Shown in pieces: positions 34,785-46,119 of a stretch of DNA of 64,000 nt. The notes beneath the pieces were generated by a model. It was not told the DNA's origin. It worked only from the letters and a program-made list of their open reading frames with translations, and made no database searches. Numbering within the stretch: the first letter of the stretch is position 1; the number at the start of each line of letters is the position of its first letter. The translations under genes and the position numbers were made by a program. The DNA is from Rhynchosporium graminicola (taxonomy: Eukaryota; Ascomycota; Leotiomycetes; Helotiales; Ploettnerulaceae): positions 1,178,001-1,242,000 of the forward strand of contig FJUW01000012.1 in NCBI GenBank assembly GCA_900074885.1, in the 5' to 3' direction.

Positions 34785-36281
34785 GTTCAACACATCGAAT
34801 GATCGCGCTCCTGAGGGGAGGAGATGCAGGCCCGTGACAAGCGAGGTCCCCGAGTTGGAAGCTGGGGGGAGGGAGGTCTTGGAATGACCATAAAGTGTTA
34901 ATAAAGTAAGAGCCGTCACCAAGTCAGACCAGATACTGTAAAATGTGTGTCTTTGTTTTGAATTCGGTAAAATCGAAATCGTCGATGTTGAAGGAAAGAA
35001 GTTGAGGTTTCTGAAAGCTCCATGCAGTGGCTTTTGTAGCGCGCTATTGCCTTGTAAGGTTTGCTTTCAGATATCTGAGCTCAATTCTGGCATCATGATG
35101 ATTAAATTTAACACAAAGATTTAGTGTCGGGAGTGCCGTGTTACATGAGGATGCTGCCTGAGCAACATGAGATAAGCTTGGGAAAGCTTCCACCCATATG
35201 ATGCCATTCTCTCGCATCGTCTCTGAGAAAAGATCTACCCTTAAAAAGGCCGCACAGCGAGGAATCTTGGTTTCCGCCCATCTCGGCCTGCCCGTCAGCA
35301 GATGAAGATTTGAGATTTGAGATTTGAGATTTGAGATTTGAGATTTGAGACTTGAGATCTGGATATGATATCCATTTGCCTCGGTCCGTCCCTATATCTC
35401 GAGGATATTTCTTACAACTCATGTCTTACAGTGCAGTACATAGCACCGGTCAGGCATCATTCGATGTAACAATGCTTTCTTGTAGCATCACGAGTGGAGA
35501 AATTAGTTACTCAGGGGGCTTGAGTATTATGCTTTGAATATCTTCCAGCGAATAAAAGAACGTTACATAATTGCACAGTACAGCACTTTTGATGGTTCTC
35601 CAATTACTAACATTGTAAAATGTAGCACGCGGCCTCGCTGACAACCACGTGGGCTCGGAAGTCGCTTCTCTGAGTCCCAACTAGATAATTTGGCTGGTCT
35701 GAATGACCCAGCGGATCTATCAAGTACAAATCCTTACAACGTGAAAGAAATAACGAACGAATTGGTGCCGGCTTAGTACTTCTCCTTGCTATCCAGAAGC
35801 CACTTCTTAGTATAAGTATGTGCGGAGAGCAGCTAGAAGCGGGAATCGGGCGGCACACGGGAAGGCTCTCGGCAAGGGTACTGTAACTTGGGGTCGACCA
35901 CAATCTCAATCGCTTCAAGACTTCAACACTTCATGGTCTAGCCAAACAAACAAGCAAGGGAGTAGATGAGCTGATTCGGACGCTCGCTGCTGTTGAATGT
36001 ATCGACATTCAGAAGAGAAGAGCAGGTCTTCGCCGTCTCCAGGCTCCAGCGTCAGACTGCAGCTTTCTCAGCCCTTGACTAGCCTTGTTTGCTCAACGAA
36101 GCATTATTGTGGCTGTGTGAGTGAATATCATAGGATTCGGGTCGAGGAGGACATGTACTGTTGCTAGGATTCCTTGAAAGTATTCCATGTTCTTGGTTGA
36201 AGCTTGCATTTCCGCCAAAATTTCAATGTCAACGAGGTGCTTTGATTTGATATTGCCTCATATCTCTCGTGTTTCTCTATC
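34785..36281. promoter_or_regulatory. Divergent intergenic region, transcription factor / HeLo gene
   Basis: About 1.5 kb between divergent starts, with only short frames. It contains the heptanucleotide tandem repeat listed at 35306-35361. Confidence 0.45.
35306..35361. repeat. Tandem 7-bp repeat (AGATTTG)x8
   Basis: Six perfect copies of AGATTTG are followed by AGACTTG and AGATCTG, 56 bp in all. It lies in the promoter region shared by two divergent genes and is likely to vary in copy number. Confidence 0.95.
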
Positions 36282-38423
36282 ATGGATCCTGTCAGTGCTG
36301 TCGGTATCGCTCTGAGTGTTGCTGGCCTCGCTGGGCAAGTCTTCAAGGGCTGTATTCAAGGTAAACAAGCCATATCCTTAGCTTCACCACATCCAGATTG
36401 ACAATCTAGGCATTCAATTCATAATCACAGCCAAAGATCTTCCAGAGGACTGCAAATATCTAAACCTTAGATTGCGCATGGAACAGCAGCGATTGTTTGC
36501 CTGGTCTGAAACGTCTGGTTTACTTGACCTACAAAACTCGGACGACACTAAATTTCAACAATCGAACATATTTGTCATCCACCGAACCACGATACTTGAT
36601 CTTCTAGTTCAGATTCAATGCCTTTTCAAAGAATTCGAACAAGCACAGAAGAAAAATCATAGGCTTGCCACTGTACCCGAGTCCTCAGAATCAGACGATG
36701 AAGTATCCAAAGACCCGGCCAAAGATGCATCGAATGCTCATGTTCCGCTTCCAGAAGGGAGGAGGAAATTTATCATCAAGGCTATGAAGGCTATTACCAC
36801 AAGCACAAAAGATAGTCTAAGCGAAGGACGAAGAAGGCTTCGATGGGCAGCATTCGACAAAGAAGCTTTCGAAGGTCTCCTACAAAGATTCTCTACTTTA
36901 AACGACAATATGACGGATATCTTGGATGTTCGCTTACAGAACGAGATCCATCGAACGACTCAAGATAATAATCGCGGAGTTCTCCAATTACACAAGGATC
37001 TTGCAAGCTTACACCGTCTAGTGCAAGCATTAGATATAAAAATGCAAGCTCGAAATTACCCCGTCCCAGTGATCTTTCAAAACGCTCCCGCCAGCGACGC
37101 TGCTGGTCTACGTCTCCTTGCCCAACTCGCCAAATTCAAGGCTTTCAACGAAGCTCTCGACACAGAAGGTCATGCACCTTGGAATGAGGCAACGGCCATG
37201 GCTCTCCAACTTGGGAGACCTGAGACTGAGAAAGCAAATACCAGGATAGATCGATCGTGCATCACATTCGATGCGCAACAGGCAGGCGAAGATCTCACTG
37301 CAATCCGCTGCGAAGCAACATACACTCGCACCAATCACAGTCAGAAAGTGTGGATAGAATGGTATGTATCGGGTAAGCCTGTAATGTCTTCTCTTTTCCC
37401 AATGTTCCAAGAATCTTGAGACATATCTTATTCTCTTCTCAAGACATCTTGCCTTCAAGATAGCAAACGCTAACTCCCCATGTCTATAGGAAGGAGTACG
37501 ACTACCAGAAGCCCGGTTCCCTCTCCCCACCACCCTTTATCATCGATCGGGTGTCCAAACTCGCATCTCTACTTCACCATAGCCCGAAACCAGAAGCCTT
37601 CCGCGTTCCTCACTGTTTGGGCTATTTCGACAATGCGAAACGACCTAGTGAAGGAGAAATTGATAGCGAAGATGAAGAAGACAGCGTAGACACACGCATT
37701 GGCTTCGTGTTCGAGAAACCGCACGACGAAGGTGTCTCTCCAAACACAGCACCAGTCTCACTCTTCGAGCTTCTCACCTCATCGCCGAAACCCCGCGTCA
37801 CGGAACGCGTGAAAGTGGCCTATGCGATAGCGAATTGTCTGCTCTATCTGCACAGTGTAAATTGGCTGCATAAAGGTCTACGATCACATAACATCGTGTT
37901 CTTCCCTACTACTACAACGATGAACGGGCAAGGGAAGACGGCCATCGATTATAGCAAACCTTACCTCTCGGGCTTCGATTTCGCGCGCCCAGCTCGCGCA
38001 GACGAAATGACCGAAATACCTGGCGATAATGGCGCTTATAACATGTACCGGCATCCACTCACACAAGGGCAAGGATTCGGAGCTCGAAAAGGCTTTCGAA
38101 AGAGCTTCGATATCTACAGTCTAGGTGTTGTATTAGTAGAGCTTGCGCATTGGAAAACGATTGAGCGGGTATTGGGCGTTGAGAAGAGCGGTTTGAGAGT
38201 TATGGGCAGGATCAGAGAGATGCTTCTTGAAGATGAGAGGGTCGCCGGTGTTGGTGCTGAGATGGGGGAGTTGTATGAGTGTGCGATGTGGAAGTGTGTC
38301 GCTGGTGGGAAGGAGTTAGGTGTAGGTGAGGGAGTTGATGAGACGGGCGATGCTGGAGCCGCGAGGTTGGGCATGGCCTTCTACGAGGATGTTGTGAAAA
38401 GGCTTGAGTCAATCAGGATTTGA
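36282..38423 (+). CDS. HeLo-domain protein with degenerate kinase-like domain
   Basis: Exons are 36282-36360, 36410-37361 and 37490-38423, giving 654 aa. The first 26 residues (MDPVSAVGIALSVAGLAGQV) plus the start of exon 2 (CKYLNLRLRMEQQRLFAW) form the HeLo fold N-terminus of the HET-s/LopB prion-inhibition family (PF14479). That domain acts in fungal self/non-self cell death. The C-terminal half is kinase-like, but the HRD triad reads HKG (LHKGLRSHNIVFF) and DFG reads DFA (GFDFARP), so the catalytic aspartate is gone. It is probably a pseudokinase. A possible IYSLGVVLVELAHW (helix F-like) is intact. Exon 1 is short, and a missed exon would remove the HeLo signature. A role in heterokaryon incompatibility or cell death is inference from the family. 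Confidence 0.88.
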
Positions 38424-41015
38424 GTGAGAGAGGGAGTCGATGATAACGAGTAATGAGGCAAAGTCATTATGAAAAGTGAATGTTGGAGTTTGAAGGAGTT
38501 CCAACTTGAGCTATATTGTCACGACAAAGAGAAAAGCAAAACATGTTTCATTGTGACCGACCTCAACTTATGGTAGACGGTCCAACCGTTCCGGGATACA
38601 AGCTAGGTCTTAAAGGTGTGAAATGTCGATGTGAAGATCGAACACATCGACTGGAGCTAAGGGCGATTTATAGTTGCGCGGTGGAAGCTCGGCTAAATTC
38701 TTTTACTGCATATAGAACTAGGTACGGCTCTAGTCTCCCAGAACACTTTCGCGACATTGAGATGGTGAAAGTCGGTACGACGGTATCATAGCAGAAGTCT
38801 GCGAAGATTGTCCACGTGGGACGTTTCTATCACATTCTAGCCATCGAAATCGTCGCCTTAAAACATAACCATTCTTCCTCCAAAGTCATCGCTTTATCCT
38901 GCTTCCCCGAATTAACGGCCAGCACTTGTCCTGTTCTTTGAAACATGTCAACTTCTAGCGGTACTAATCCCAAGGGAACCAAATTCACCTGGCTCCTGGG
39001 CGGATCCCGTTCATATCTCCCATCAAGCTTTTTATCATATTCACATTGGTAGCAGACTTTCCAGCTGTATCTTCAGCATTTCATCTTTCGCCAAGCTCCC
39101 GCTCTTAATGCCCACCAGTATCGATCCGACATTCCTAAGCTTCTTTCTCAAAACCAGCTTTCGTGTGTTCTCTTAATTTTGGGACCCAAGCCTTTGCAGG
39201 ATATGATGTTCATTCGACCCTTATCTCGCGTGTATGACGCCGTTGCTGGATCTTCATATCTGCAAGGGATTCATGCAGAATAATGAAGAGATGCAAAGAG
39301 GATACAGCAGGCTACTGGACCAAATTTCTTGGCTGCGAGAGGGTATTTACCTTGTGGTATAGATATCAGAATACTTGTCGCAGGGAAAGGATTGGCAGTT
39401 GGCGTGTGAGTATAAGGAGCTGGTGGAGGGTCGTAGATCGAGGTTAGTATTCTTGTACCTGTAGAGGGAAGTGCTTTGACCGTAGAAGAATCAAAAAAAC
39501 CCGAATTACCGGTAATGAGGACGTCCGTCTTTTTGAGACTGAAAGAAGTCCTTAATATTCTGGGGTTTCATCGATCAATGGAGAGATAAGATAGGACAAA
39601 TATTTGAGGACTTGAAGCGGATGCCGAAGCAATTGGGGAGAAGGAAACGCAAAGAGATTTTGCTATGTGCACTTTCAGTTGATTTCTTTCTGATTCACGT
39701 GTTCGGGAATGGTCATACAAAGATGCGAGATCTCACATATGAACAGTTCCAGAGATGAGGTCAGTATTGTTGCTGATAGGAAATTGGTTGAACTACTCTA
39801 CCGAGAGTATCAAATGTCCCGACCATAAGAAGAAATTCCTCCCGAAGCTCAACCTATTACACAGCCTTCCCCAGGAGACTGTACCACATGTATACCAATC
39901 TCGCGGGAGCATCTGTGTCTCCCGATGGAACACCTACCCAACCACAGTGTTTACAGAATGCATTGCTCATCTGCTCATGAGCTCTGCAGCAACACCAGGA
40001 TATACAGTCGTACAGGTGAGATTCGCCTGCATCGAGCGGCTGCGCCCCCTCTTCACATCGTGCGAACGCGATCCACAGGAAACGAACAAGGATATGTGAC
40101 TATATACCTCATCACCGGATGTATGTTCGCATTTCCTAGCACCATTGTGATATTTCATGGGGTCGGTGTCGGTGCCGGTTTCGGTGACCCCGCTTTACCT
40201 GAACCATCTCACGATGTGCCGGGCTCGAAGGCTGTACGATACGGAACTCAGCTCGTGTTGCTCCAATCCCAGTTATTAGGCTCGGTCCCAAATCGCCTTC
40301 TTCAGCTCTCCACAATCATTTCAACCACATATCGTGAGATCTAGCATTGAGAAAATTGACTGGCATCTTATGGGCAGATGAGGCAACTGGGGTGACTCTA
40401 GATCCAAAGTAAGCAGCCCAGCGGCGATGCCTACTGTCGCCGACTTCAAAATCTTACTGTACTTCTCGCTTATTTTGGTTCGTGGTTGCAACTTCCCATG
40501 AAGACCCGAGCTTCGGGTTTGCACCTTCCCATGCTTCGACTTGGGCCGTTACTCTGCAGAGCTACAGCAGCGATCTGACGCACCTCATCGTGAGGCTGCA
40601 TTATCGTATTATATGTAAGCGGCTTTTTCATTTTTGCTTCATAGGCTGAATTCACTTCCTGGGGGTCCATCGGCAGGGGTTATTCGTAGGTAAGAGTTTC
40701 GGGCTCTCAGCCTTAATCCTACCTGCCAGACATCGGCTGGTCCATCTCAAAATCAGTACACGAAATGTCTTAAAGAAGGTACAATCAGCCGGATCGTTTA
40801 AATGTTCCTGCCACCAACATTAGTGTACTATATCGTGGTCGTACGATTATTTTTTGGTCACTCCCTAACCGCACCTTGACCCCTCCGCTACGAGCCTTCA
40901 TCTGTCGGCTGTCTTCGTCGCCGTTCTCATTATCTTCTTTTCGCCGTTCTCGTTGATCTCTCATTCAGTATCACAATCGCATTTTCCCCGAGTCTACACA
41001 GCAGATGCCCTGACG
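38424..41015. other. Long intergenic region with unresolved open frames
   Basis: About 2.6 kb. A 70-odd-codon plus frame ends in a stop at 39757-39759 (it reads DQWRDKIGQIFEDLKRMP and YEQFQR), and other short frames upstream (38945-39450) switch phase without good introns. A 114-codon ATG frame (39755-40099) overlaps its end. This could be a decayed gene or chance. I call no gene. The last ~150 bp before 41016 are pyrimidine-rich, as expected for the ABC transporter promoter. Confidence 0.35.
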
Positions 41016-43406
41016 ATGATGCGGAACGAAACACGGAAAGGGTCTTTTGGGCCAGGACTTGAGATGGAAAGCCTTTATACCGGTAGTGTCTTACGGGAGC
41101 GCTACGATGTTGACATTGAGGGAAAGGCCAGTGATGAGGCTCACTTGCTGAACAATACCGTCCGGAACTTCATCTGGCAAGATGTCACTGTCACTGTTAA
41201 AGACAAGAAGACAGGGAAACCAAAGGCGATCCTTGATAATGTCGAAGGAATTGTTAAGGCCGGTAAGTACTGTTGACAGGCCAGCGCTTTACGGTACTGA
41301 CTGCTTGAAGGAGAAATATGTGCATTGATGGGACCAAGTGGCTGCGGAAAGACCACACTTCTCAACGTTCTAGCACATCGAGAGGCTGCGAGTGGTGCTC
41401 GGGTCGAGGGGGTTACCTTGATCAATGGCAGCAGTCCGTCAGCTGGTGCCTTCAGAAGAATGACTTGTTATGTTGAACAAGATGATGCCCTTATCGGAAG
41501 TTTGACAGTTCGAGAAACCCTACATTTTGCAGCTCGTCTCGCCCACAAGAAGTTGAAAGCCCTGTACATGGATTCAAGGGTCCGCTGCTAACGCCTTCGT
41601 AGTACGCTTTCCAGGGCGGATCGTATAAAGCGAATTGACGCCCTTATCGAATCCTTTGGGCTGGAAGATCAGCAGGATACACTCATCGGCACTCCGATCC
41701 GCAAGGGGATCAGTGGTGGGCAAAAGCGCCGGCTCAGTGTCGCAGCACAACTCATCACTGCCCCAAAGGTAATGTTCCTCGATGAGCCTACCAGTGGGTT
41801 GGACTCGGCAGCCAGTTACGAGGTCATTCATTACATCAAGGAGGTTGCTAAGCGAAACAATGTTAGTTCATCAACATTCAAGGTTCCGTGGCCCTATGGG
41901 AGCTCGAAGCTAAGATTAGGTAGTTGATTGTTATTGCCAGTATTCATCAGCCGAGTACGTCAACGTGTACGTACAAATTTCCTGTCAAGTTTTTTATGTC
42001 CCCCAGAACTTCATTTGGGGCCTGTGCTACCCAGATACGGGTCCCTATCTCCTGGGTTTGAGAACCACAAGGATCATCACTGACATCTGTCAAGTCCAAA
42101 TGTTTGACAGTCTCCTTCTACTATCTGGCGGAAAGCCATTCTATTTCGGTCCTGTTGAAGGAGTCGAAGCTCACTTCATATCCCTTGGCTTTCCTATGCC
42201 AATCCATACCAACCCGGCCGAGTTCATCCTCGATCTGATGAACGTGGACTTTGCAAATGATGGTCCTGTAGCTACGCAGCAGTTATATGAGATGCAGATG
42301 GCTTGGACTAGATCGCACAGAGCACGCGATATCGCAACCCAGATCTACGCAACATCCAGCCTCATCGAACCTCCCACCATCTCCAAGCCACCCAACAGAG
42401 GCTTCTTCACTGTCGTAATGACCCTGGTACACCGATCACTCATCAAGAGCTACCGCGATGTCGTGGCTTACGGTATTCGGATAGCTATGTATATTGGACT
42501 GGCCATAATGATGGGTACTGTATGGCTCCGGCTTGAATCGAAACAGAGTGATATTCAACCTTTTATCAACGCAATTGTGAGTCGCTGTTCACGTCTTCAG
42601 GTCTTGCCTTCAATGATATTGCTAACACGTCTTAGTTCTTTGGCTCCGCCTTTATGTCATTTATGGCAGTTGCATATGTACCATCCTTTTTGGAAGATCG
42701 CTTAACATTCGTCAAAGAGCGAGCGAATGGACTTTATGGTCCGACAGCTTTCATGCTTTCGAACTTCATCATCGGCCTGCCATATCTCTGTACGATATTC
42801 GTCACCCCTTTTTTCTGTCATTATTGACTGGATTGATAGTCCTGATTGCTGTGTTGTTTTCGGTCATTGCCTATTGGCTATCCAATTTCCAACCAAGCGC
42901 TACCGCATTTTTCACCTGGGTCATGTGGTTATTTCTTGACCTCCTAGCAGCCGAATCACTAGTAGTTTTGGTGTCCAGCGTGGCTCCTGTTTTCGTTATT
43001 TCTTTAGCCGTTTGTGCTTTTGCCAACGGGCTGTGGATGTCGGTTGGTGGGTTTCTGGTTCCTATGAACACGTTGAATGTGTTCTGGAGATATGCTTTCC
43101 ACTACATTGACTATCAGGTAAGCTTTGGAACAATGCGTGATATGACGAGGAAGCTGACTAGAACAGGCATATGTTTTTCAGGGAATGATGGTCAACGAGT
43201 TTGCAGATCGGTCGTACAGCTGTGGTGATGGGTGTCATTGCATTTATCAGACTGACCTAGTGAAGCAGTGTCGAATCTCTGGATCGGGAGTTTTGAAGGA
43301 ATATGGATTTAACACTGGCATGACTGGTCGGTGGGTTGGCATTCTTTTAGGCATTGTGGTTGGTTATCGTCTCCTTGGGTTACTGGCTATGTTTATCCGC
43401 AAGTAG
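41016..43406 (+). CDS. ABC transporter, ABCG (white/brown) half-size type
   Basis: This is an ATP-driven exporter of lipophilic compounds, predicted at the plasma membrane. Eight exons (41016-41262, 41311-41551, 41603-41861, 41924-41966, 42095-42576, 42636-42789, 42840-43117, 43167-43406) give 647 aa, the size of one nucleotide-binding plus one transmembrane half. Walker A GPSGCGKT is near residue 90, the signature ISGGQKRR and Walker B VMFLDEP follow, and SIHQPSTST (H-loop) lies in the 43-nt fourth exon. The membrane half has the usual pattern (FFTWVMWLFLDLLAAESL, FANGLWMSVGGF). In genomic DNA it looks fragmented, but all junctions restore frame, so it is intact. Donor GTTGAA of intron 2 is weak. 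Substrate unknown; drug efflux is one family role. Confidence 0.93.
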
Positions 43407-44331
43407 GCCTCATCCCGTTGGCAGCGGAAATTACTGATGGTGATGTATACGTCCCCTTGGAACCCTTGGGACCCTTGAGACAAATTGACGGCCTATGTTT
43501 TGATATTCGGCTCTCGAGGTTGTGTGATTGTTATGAGTATATGGAATTATTGGTGTCATTCAGACGGAAAATGAAGACAGATTGGCGTTTAGTTGATGTC
43601 TCTCTCTTGAGAGCTGGGTGGTAGATTTCAGGTGAAACTCGAGTAGGCTGGGGAACAGGTGATAGAAGTTGGCTGTACACATAGAAATATCAAGTACTTG
43701 TACGTTGTCTTTAGATTGTTAGCATAGATATTTGTTGGTACGAGAAGAATTTCTCCAATTCCATAACGCTTACCCATCTTGATATTGACTTGATAATATT
43801 AATGTGAGTTTCAATTGGGTTATATGCAGAGCCCTAGTCCAGAGTCAACTTTGTAATGGAACACTTCCTCTTGGTGCAGCATCTGGTAGCTTTTCTTAAT
43901 CCTTCGGTAAAACTACCAGCATAGCTGACTAGAAATAGGAACAGACGAGAATGCTCGGCATCGTCCGACTATCTCGAAACAAGATGTCTTATTCCCTACC
44001 ACAGAAACATCTCGTTCATACCTATCTGCTAAAGCAGGGGAGGTAGTCGCGTAAACAGTCTCGACTAGATGCCAAGATCCGGGGTACTGTATCAAAAGAC
44101 AGGGATTGATCTCAAGCGGGGAATGGACAAGCGACGGATATCGACGGCTGAGTGCGACTTCAACTTTCCTCAAAACAAAGACACTCCCAAAGAAAGATGT
44201 GAAGATAATTGCTCACCGACTCCCAGTCGGATTGTCTCCAAACCTATTTAAAGGAGTACCTGGATCATCTCCTTGTTAAAAGACAATAACAGCCTCACTC
44301 GTAGTCTTCTACTACGTTAGAAACCACAAAC
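43407..44331. other. Intergenic, ABC transporter to BCKDH E1 alpha
   Basis: About 0.9 kb, same-strand neighbours. No gene seen. The 3' half presumably carries the promoter of the dehydrogenase gene. Confidence 0.45.
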
Positions 44332-45739
44332 ATGAAACTCCCCCTCCGCCTGGCGCGGACGACGATGAGATGGGCCATTCTTCGAACCACACATCACAGA
44401 TTCTCCTCATCTCTATCCCAAAAGCCAGGCGCAGCAGGAATCCGCTTCCCCGGCGCCGTCAACAGTCAATTTACCAACTCCCTCACCTTCGAACACCCCT
44501 CCACCTACCCCGCGCTCCCAACCTACCGGTGCGTCGACCAAGATGGTTCTATTGTCGACAAGTCCTTCTCCCCGCCAGCCGATTCCTTAGCATTGGAAAT
44601 GTATGATAACATGCTTTGTGTATCCATCATGGACGTGATCATGTTCGAGGCGCAGAGGCAGGGCAGATTGAGTTTCTACATGACGGGTCAGGGCGAGGAG
44701 GGCACGTGTGTGGGTTCTGCGTCAGCGTTGGAGAAGGAAGATGTTATCTTTTGCCAGTATAGAGAGGCGGGTGTTTTTACGCAAAGAGGGTTTACGTTTG
44801 ACGATTTCATGAGCCAGCTTTTTGCAAATAAGAAGGATTCGGGACGAGGGAGGAATATGCCAGTACATTATGGGAGTAAGGCTTTGAATATCGTAAGTTC
44901 CCTTCCAAAGCAGGATCTCGTTTTATGGAATTTAAAAAGGAGAATGATGGACTGATTAAACTTAGCACACCATCTCTTCTCCCCTCGCAACACAAATCCC
45001 CCAAGCATCTGGAGCAGCCTACGCACTCAAAATGCAGCGCCTCACAGACCCCAATATCCCACCCCGAGTAGTAGCTTGCTACTTCGGTGAAGGCGCCGCC
45101 AGTGAAGGCGACTTCCACGCCGCGCTAAACATAGCTGCTACACGATCCTGTCCCGTAATCTTCATCTGCCGCAATAACGGATACGCCATTAGCACACCCA
45201 CACTAGAACAGTATCGCGGCGATGGGATAGCTTCTCGCGGGACAGGATACGGAATCGATACCATTCGCGTAGATGGAAATGATATTTTCGCTGTTCGCGA
45301 AGTAACGAAAAGAGCGAGAGAATTGGCTCGGAAGGATGGCGGAAGACCTGTACTTATTGAAGCAATGTCCTACCGTATCTCCCACCACAGTACCAGCGAC
45401 GATTCCTTCGCCTACCGCGCACGCATTGAAGTCGAAGACTGGAAACGGCGCGACAACCCTATCACTCGCCTCCGCAAGTACTTGGAGAAGAAAGGCGTGT
45501 GGAATGAAGAAAAAGAGAGTGCGGCAAGGAGCAGGATTAGGAAAGAGGTGCTGAAGGCATTTGCGGAGGCGGAGAAGGAGAAGAAACCGGCGATGAGAAG
45601 CATGTTTGAGGATATCTATGAGGACCTTACCCCAGAATTGAAGAGCCAGATGAGTGAGTTGAAGGGCATTATTGAAAGGTATCCTAACGAGTATGATGTA
45701 AGTGAGTTTGAAGGGGGGAAGGAGAGTTTGAAACCTTAG
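44332..45739 (+). CDS. Branched-chain 2-oxoacid dehydrogenase E1 component, alpha subunit
   Basis: This is the thiamine-diphosphate subunit of the mitochondrial complex that oxidatively decarboxylates the keto acids of Leu, Ile and Val. Exons are 44332-44892 (187 codons) and 44966-45739, giving 444 aa. An N-terminal Arg/Thr/Ser-rich presequence precedes the mature part. The family blocks are present: QYREAGVFTQRGFT and NMPVHYGSKALNI before the intron, the thiamine-diphosphate motif GEGAASEGDFHAALN with NNGYAIS after it, and the phosphorylation-loop region YRISHHSTSDDSFAYR. The last matches the BCKDH E1 alpha type rather than pyruvate dehydrogenase. No anomaly seen. Confidence 0.96.
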
Positions 45740-46119
45740 TTGTTAGCGAGAAGTAAACAAACAAATAGATACTAGAATAGAATAGAGTATCAGATTGTCC
45801 AAGAAAAGACTACTTGCCGCGCAACTGGTTATTGGCTGCGATAGGAAGCGCCTCAAACTTTCACCCGATCATTCATTCGTATATAACTAACACGTTTGTC
45901 TATGTGTCGTAACAAGTACACAAAACGCTAACCAATCATCTACACTACCCTGTGTACACATATCCAAGACTTCTCATATAGTCAAAAACACACATGCTCT
46001 CTCTATCAACACATGCCATGTGCCCACCCAATGCACGCTCCAAATCTCCATATCGTACATTAAACCTCACCCAAAAACGCCCATGTACAATCATCCGACC
46101 AGCCACTTTATATCCAATG
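45740..46119. other. Intergenic between convergent 3' ends
   Basis: 0.38 kb between the BCKDH and Cue2-like stop codons; 3' flanks only. Confidence 0.5.

Noticed and set aside
35607..35918. 103-codon minus frame in the promoter region
   Set aside because: No motif or good start context; it sits among short random frames between two divergent genes.
39755..40344. Two plus-strand frames of 114 and 139 codons
   Set aside because: They overlap in different frames, have no recognisable domain, and no leader or splice evidence; only the first starts with ATG. Chance frames in a long intergenic gap are more likely.
41016..43406. Pseudogene call for the ABC transporter
   Set aside because: Although the genomic frames look fragmented, splicing seven short introns restores one complete 647-codon frame with all motifs.
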